From MADRE2 sp964397015 (GTDB lineage Bacteria > Desulfobacterota > Desulfobacteria > Desulfobacterales > Desulfobacteraceae), in contig CAYNHL010000071.1 of NCBI GenBank assembly GCA_964397015.1, positions 1 through 19,204 of the forward strand: a DNA stretch of 19,204 nucleotides, in the 5' to 3' direction. This document shows, in pieces, positions 15,730 through 19,204 of the stretch. Made by a program: the position numbers and the translations under genes. Numbering within the stretch: position 1 is the first letter of the stretch; each line of letters opens with the position of its first letter. The notes under the pieces are model-generated. The model had not been told where the DNA came from. It ran no database searches and saw only the letters and a list, made by a program, of their open reading frames with translations.

Positions 15730-16173
15730 TCAAGAATCAAGAATCTTTTTGAGAAACAGCACATTGCCCCTGGCATTGTAGTGCATCGATGAAAAATATT
15801 TTTCCATTATAACCATTCCCCGCCCATGATCGGCATCTTGAGGGAAAGAAGCAACTGCGGCTTTTTTCCAGTTGAATCCTTCTCCCTCGTCTTCGATACG
15901 GATCAAAAGTTCTCCGGGCAGGGACAGGTCCAGGTCCAGGATTATCTTTTTTCCGGGACAGCCGCGATTTCCATGGCGGACCGCATTGGTCAAGCCTTCT
16001 CTCAGCACCAGATTTATGGCAAACATGTGAGGGGATGTGCCCGGACAGGCAGCGAGCAGGAACCCCGCAGCCTTCTGGCAGGCAAGATCAACATTTTCCA
16101 TTGTGGACGAAAATACTATACGGCAGGCCATCCTGTCATCCATCTGTTCGCTTATGGGAAAGGCGGCTGACAT
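15730..16173 (-). CDS. RsbW-like serine kinase/anti-sigma-type ATPase (HATPase_c_2)
   Basis: 147 aa from the ATG at 16173, with AAAGG in the end of the upstream gene; an in-frame TTG at 16194 would overlap that gene. GHKL ATPase boxes are visible: N box REGLTNAVRHGN (E59, N63), G1 EDEGEGF (D95, G97, G99) and G2 DHGRGMVIM (G117, G119). This short form, with no histidine-kinase dimer domain, is that of RsbW/SpoIIAB-type kinases. They phosphorylate a STAS antagonist protein and bind a sigma or anti-sigma partner. It begins 5 nt after the stop of the receiver-PP2C gene, which suggests the two act in one partner switch. No STAS protein or sigma factor is encoded nearby. Confidence 0.88.
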   Translation of the reverse strand: MSAAFPISEQMDDRMACRIVFSSTMENVDLACQKAAGFLLAACPGTSPHMFAINLVLREGLTNAVRHGNRGCPGKKIILDLDLSLPGELLIRIEDEGEGFNWKKAAVASFPQDADHGRGMVIMEKYFSSMHYNARGNVLFLKKILDS

Positions 16174-16178
16174 CTTCG

Positions 16179-17300
16179 CTATACCTTTATACAAAGAACC
16201 ACAATATCATCCTCGGGCAGCGAATCCCTGCCGAACAGCTTGTTGATCAACTGCTCAGGGGCGTAGCTATAAGGGACATCGCATAATGATTGGAATACAG
16301 GCAAAAGCGCCTCGGCACCAGTAACCCAGGTTATCTTGTTCTGTGCCGACTCGACCAGACCGTCGGAATACATGTAAATTTTATCGCCTTCAGCCACATC
16401 CAGGGTCTGTCTTCCAAACTGGACATCCTTGAACATACCCAGAATATCACCTTCCATTTTGACCAGAAAGGGGTCCCGTCCTGATGGTGCACAGACAACC
16501 GGAGGGTGCCCGGCATTGATAATGGTCAGCTTTTTTGTCTCCCGATTGAGATGGATATAGCAGGCTGTCAGGTATTTGCCGTCCGGCAGGATTTCCACCA
16601 GTACATCGTTGACAAGCTTCATGCTTTCAAGGGGGGAATAGACCGGTGTACAGTTCTGGGCCAGCAATGCCTTTACAGATGCTGTCATATAACTGGTTTT
16701 GATATCATGGCCTGAAAAATCCGCCACAAAATACCCGGTAATATGTTCGGAAATCTGGAGAATGTCGTAAAAATCGCCCCCTGCTTCTTCGAGCGCCCGG
16801 TAATAGACACCGAAACAGGCATCGGGATACTCACCAGGTGTGGGCAGCAATGCTGTCTGGGCTTCCGTGATCTGCCTGAGTTTCTGGGCCTGCCCGGCGA
16901 TCAGGGAATTTGTCGCTATGGAGAGCTTGAGATGAATCCTTACTCGCGCAAGGACTTCAAGGGGATGAAACGGCTTGGTGATATAATCCACCGCGCCCAG
17001 GTCAAATCCCTTCAGCTTGGAATCCACCTCGCTTACACCTGTGAGAAAAATAACCGGGATGGGGTGGGTCTCCGGGTTATCCTTTAACTTTGCAATTACA
17101 TCAAACCCGGTTTCCCCCGGCATCTCAATATCCAGCAGAATAAGGTCCGGTTTCTTTTCCACGGCGATTTTACGGGCGGCAGGCCCGTCCTGGGCGCTGT
17201 ATATACGGTACCCTTCCTTGGCAAGAGATTTTTCAATGAGCTTGAGGTTGAGCAGGTTGTCGTCAACGGCCAACACCGTGTAAGGCTGTTTGTTTTCCAT
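16179..17300 (-). CDS. Response regulator with PP2C-type serine phosphatase output (RsbU/HsbR-like)
   Basis: 373 aa. The N-terminal receiver (about 6-125) has VDDN, the phosphorylation site D57 in ILLDIEMPG, T87 and K109 in YITKPFHP. After a helical linker the SpoIIE/RsbU phosphatase domain (about 155-373) shows AGGDFYD (D176), ADFSGHD (D194, D199), AGHPP, YSDGLVES and a terminal EDDIVVL, all metal-site residues of PP2M/PP2C enzymes. It should dephosphorylate a STAS antagonist when its receiver is phosphorylated. The gene lies 36 nt after a single-domain HPt gene, its probable phosphodonor, and just before an RsbW-type ATPase. Its architecture is that of Pseudomonas HsbR without HsbR's C-terminal kinase, which here is the next gene. 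The start has AAGGG 8 nt upstream. Confidence 0.92.
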   Translation of the reverse strand: MENKQPYTVLAVDDNLLNLKLIEKSLAKEGYRIYSAQDGPAARKIAVEKKPDLILLDIEMPGETGFDVIAKLKDNPETHPIPVIFLTGVSEVDSKLKGFDLGAVDYITKPFHPLEVLARVRIHLKLSIATNSLIAGQAQKLRQITEAQTALLPTPGEYPDACFGVYYRALEEAGGDFYDILQISEHITGYFVADFSGHDIKTSYMTASVKALLAQNCTPVYSPLESMKLVNDVLVEILPDGKYLTACYIHLNRETKKLTIINAGHPPVVCAPSGRDPFLVKMEGDILGMFKDVQFGRQTLDVAEGDKIYMYSDGLVESAQNKITWVTGAEALLPVFQSLCDVPYSYAPEQLINKLFGRDSLPEDDIVVLCIKV

Positions 17301-17336
17301 TCAGTTTACCCTTATGCCGCTGCTGCTGATCTGATG

Positions 17337-17651
17337 CTAATGATCCGCTGATTCTATCTTTTCGAGTAAGGCTTTCAACCTAGACAAAAGGTCGTCGAAA
17401 CCGGAAAGATTATTGTTTTTTGCCTGCATTTCCATGGTTTGGGCAATCCCTGCCATATCCATGAATCCAAGATTGCCCGCCGCACCCTTTATGGAATGGG
17501 ATGCCGCAGCTGCCGCCTGTGCATCTCCCGCAGACAGACCGGCTTCAATCCTGTTTATATCTTCTCTGGCAGTGGAGATAAACAGTTCAACCAGTTCCAT
17601 AAAATCAGCTTCATCAATGCCCAGGTTGGCCGCAAGCTCTTTGAAATCCAT
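17337..17651 (-). CDS. Single-domain histidine phosphotransfer (HPt) protein
   Basis: 104 aa from the ATG at 17651, with GGAG 5 nt upstream; a GTG two codons earlier is less well placed. The protein is a four-helix HPt domain with the phospho-accepting histidine H52 in SHSIKGAAGNLGF, the classic HxxKG signature. It passes phosphoryl groups between a hybrid histidine kinase and a response regulator aspartate. It is the first gene of the cassette with the receiver-PP2C regulator and RsbW-like ATPase, the position HptB holds next to HsbR in Pseudomonas. The kinase that loads it is not in the window. The divergent lone receiver protein is another possible partner. Confidence 0.92.
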   Translation of the reverse strand: MDFKELAANLGIDEADFMELVELFISTAREDINRIEAGLSAGDAQAAAAASHSIKGAAGNLGFMDMAGIAQTMEMQAKNNNLSGFDDLLSRLKALLEKIESADH

Positions 17652-17707
17652 ATGCACTCCATGTTTGAATTCTGGAATTGAATCTGATATAGCAAAAACT
17701 TAATGGA

Positions 17708-17736
17708 AGTATAAATAAAAACCGACTATATGTAAA
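17708..17736 (-). promoter_or_regulatory. Sigma-70-type promoter of the HPt/PP2C/RsbW cassette
   Basis: On the minus strand TTTACA (17736-17731) and TATACT (17713-17708) are spaced 17 bp. Transcription would begin near 17701, about 50 nt before the HPt start. The -35 element lies 14 nt from the start codon of the divergent response regulator. Confidence 0.6.
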
Positions 17737-17749
17737 CAGGGATATCACC

Positions 17750-18136
17750 ATGGCCGGCAGAAAAATTTTAATAGTTGACGATGAACCCGATCTCAGGACC
17801 ATATTTCAATCGGCACTTTCTCAAAAGGGATACGAGGTGATCACAGCTTCCAGCGGGGAACAGGCCTTAAAAATACTGGAACAGCAGTCGATCCTGGTGA
17901 TGTTTCTTGACCTGAATCTGCCCGGAATGAACGGCATCGAGCTTTGCAAAAAGATCATGGAAACCACGCCCATTGCCATCGCCTTTGCAGTAACCGGATA
18001 TGCCTCCCGTTACCAGCTCGCCGATTGTAAAAAAGCGGGCTTTGAAGACTATTTTTCCAAACCCGTATCACTCAAACAGATATTTAAAGCGGCCGAGCAT
18101 GCCTTTGACAAGATCGACCGGTGGCAGAAATCCTGA
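17750..18136 (+). CDS. Single-domain response regulator (CheY-like)
   Basis: 128 aa, one receiver domain and no output. The acidic pair is VDDE (10-12), the phosphorylation site D54 in FLDLNLPG, the switch threonine in AVTGYA and the lysine in YFSKPVS. It starts MAGRKILIVDDE with AGGG 8 nt upstream. Single receivers act as phosphate carriers or sinks or bind a partner protein. It is divergent from the HPt gene and shares a 98-nt gap with it, so the two may exchange phosphate, but this is only positional evidence. It converges on the PHP gene at 18204. Confidence 0.9.
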   Translation: MAGRKILIVDDEPDLRTIFQSALSQKGYEVITASSGEQALKILEQQSILVMFLDLNLPGMNGIELCKKIMETTPIAIAFAVTGYASRYQLADCKKAGFEDYFSKPVSLKQIFKAAEHAFDKIDRWQKS

Positions 18137-18137
18137 A

Positions 18138-18158
18138 CAGGATATCTTGGATATCTTG
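18138..18158. terminator. Hairpin between convergent genes, possible weak bidirectional terminator
   Basis: A perfect 9-bp tandem repeat GGATATCTT (18140-18157) contains two self-complementary GATATC units, which form a CAG-GATATC/GATATC-TTG stem with a 3-nt loop 2 nt after the response regulator stop. There is no T-run on either side, so intrinsic termination is doubtful. Confidence 0.25.
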
Positions 18159-18203
18159 CCGGTCCTGCATCTGATTTGACTGTCCTGCCATCATCTCTTC
18201 TCA

Positions 18204-19106
18204 TCACAGATGCTTTTTGAACCTGTCAAACAGCTGCCTGGAGACACCTCCCGTTCCCAGGGGCCTTTCCACGGCATCGTGGCAATCTGATCCGCCCGTC
18301 ACCAGCAGGCCGTATTTTTCTGCCCAGGACAGCATCAGCTCCTGGTGCCAGGGAGTATGTCCGGGATAATATACTTCAATGCCGGACAACCCGGCATCAA
18401 GAAAATCCGGCAGCAGTTTTTCAACAGTTTCAACATCCGGCAGCACTTCTTTATAATGCCCGGTGCCGGGAAACGATCCTGCGGCCGGATGCGCCAGCAC
18501 TGTTAAAAGCTTGCCTGTTGACAAAAGACCTGCCATGTCTGAAAGCGAAATTCCGGACGGCAGGTATGCAGGGCTGTTATTGCCGATGATCCGGTTTACA
18601 GTGGCCGGGTCATCAATCCCGTGCATCTGCGACAGGGCCATGGCGAAATGACGGCGGGATGCGTTATCGCTCAAGGCCGCAATTTCCTCGACCTGCAGGG
18701 GCTGCTTCAACAGAGGCGTGGAGCCATCCGGACCGAAAAAGGCATTGATTTCAGCTACGCGCCGTGTCACGAGTCCGATTCCCCTGCCTTTGGAAACGAC
18801 CCGGGTGATCCGTGAAATAAAATCAGTGTTTTCCATATGCCTGGTTGAAAAATAACACAGCAGGTGAAGGGTACCGGTAAAAAAGGGCCTCTTGAAACGT
18901 ATGGACACTTCGACCCCGGGAACCACCTCTATATCCAGTTCTGCGGATGCTGCAACAGCTTCGTGGAGCCCTGCGACAGTGTCATGATCCGTAATTCCTA
19001 TTGCCTGCAAACCGGTTTCCATAGCCCTGCAAACCAGTTCCCGGGGTGTGAACTCTCCGTCAGAAGCAGTGGTATGATTGTGAAGGTCTGCATAATACCT
19101 GTTCAT
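18204..19106 (-). CDS. Stand-alone PHP-domain phosphoesterase (TrpH-like)
   Basis: 300 aa from the ATG at 19106, with AAGGG 8 nt upstream; the frame stays open to 19145. Metal-site motifs: DLHNHTTASDG (H9, H11, D16), ITDHDT (40-43), PGVEVS (E66), TLHLLCYF (H81), VLAHPA and GGSDCHD. The order is the same as in the PHP half of the fused gene at 6614-8176, but the middle region is longer and the last motif ends CHD where the fused copy has FHG. The TrpH family includes E. coli RNase AM and nucleotide phosphatases, so RNA or nucleotide hydrolysis is likely but the substrate is open. It stands upstream of, and well apart from, the HPt cassette. The 98 nt upstream are AT-rich with no clear promoter. 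Confidence 0.88.
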   Translation of the reverse strand: MNRYYADLHNHTTASDGEFTPRELVCRAMETGLQAIGITDHDTVAGLHEAVAASAELDIEVVPGVEVSIRFKRPFFTGTLHLLCYFSTRHMENTDFISRITRVVSKGRGIGLVTRRVAEINAFFGPDGSTPLLKQPLQVEEIAALSDNASRRHFAMALSQMHGIDDPATVNRIIGNNSPAYLPSGISLSDMAGLLSTGKLLTVLAHPAAGSFPGTGHYKEVLPDVETVEKLLPDFLDAGLSGIEVYYPGHTPWHQELMLSWAEKYGLLVTGGSDCHDAVERPLGTGGVSRQLFDRFKKHL

Positions 19107-19204
19107 TGAAATATCCCTTTCCCGCTGAAAACAGATGAAAGCCATATTTAGACTTTTTTTTTAGCGGCAATTGATATAATATTAAAAGTTTATAGCCTTG
19201 AAAT

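Overview
The window looks like a chromosomal core segment from a Gram-negative deltaproteobacterium (Desulfobacterota, probably Desulfobacterales; inferred from gene content and protein style, not from a database search). It is dense: 18 protein genes, most on the minus strand. I see no tRNA, rRNA, mobile element or CRISPR array. Three genes are single plus-strand units: a class A penicillin-binding protein, an amidohydrolase and a one-domain response regulator.

Region 1 (1-3011, minus): hisI, hisG, a class I/II aminotransferase and engB (cut by the window edge). Stops and starts overlap or abut, so this is one operon joining late histidine enzymes to a ribosome-assembly GTPase. A divergent gap separates it from a PBP1A gene (3152-5563, plus), which converges to within 3 nt on the next operon.

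Region 2 (5567-8630, minus): a dksA-like gene with a clear sigma-70-type promoter, then an unusual gene whose single reading frame joins a complete TrpH/RNase AM-type PHP phosphoesterase to a complete RNase III, then an Elp3-like radical SAM gene. The PHP-RNase III fusion is the most interesting object here. It appears to put an endonuclease that cuts rRNA precursors and a 5'-end exonuclease of a family that matures rRNA in one polypeptide, in an operon with a regulator family that controls rRNA transcription.

Region 3 (8652-11509, minus): precorrin-2 dehydrogenase (siroheme synthase N-terminal type), a CcsA/HemX-like membrane protein and glutamyl-tRNA reductase, a tetrapyrrole/cytochrome c operon behind a good promoter. 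A divergent amidohydrolase follows (11545-12390, plus).

Region 4 (12417-17736, minus): two signalling blocks. HPt, receiver-PP2C phosphatase and a separate RsbW-type ATPase form a cassette resembling the HptB/HsbR partner-switching pathway, with HsbR split in two and no STAS antagonist nearby. Next come phoU, phoB and phoR; phoU has a strongly structured candidate leader. The lone response regulator (17750-18136, plus) diverges from the HPt gene.

Region 5 (18137-19204): a hairpin between convergent genes, a second stand-alone PHP phosphoesterase gene, and an AT-rich gap at the window end. No gene-free stretch exceeds 300 bases.
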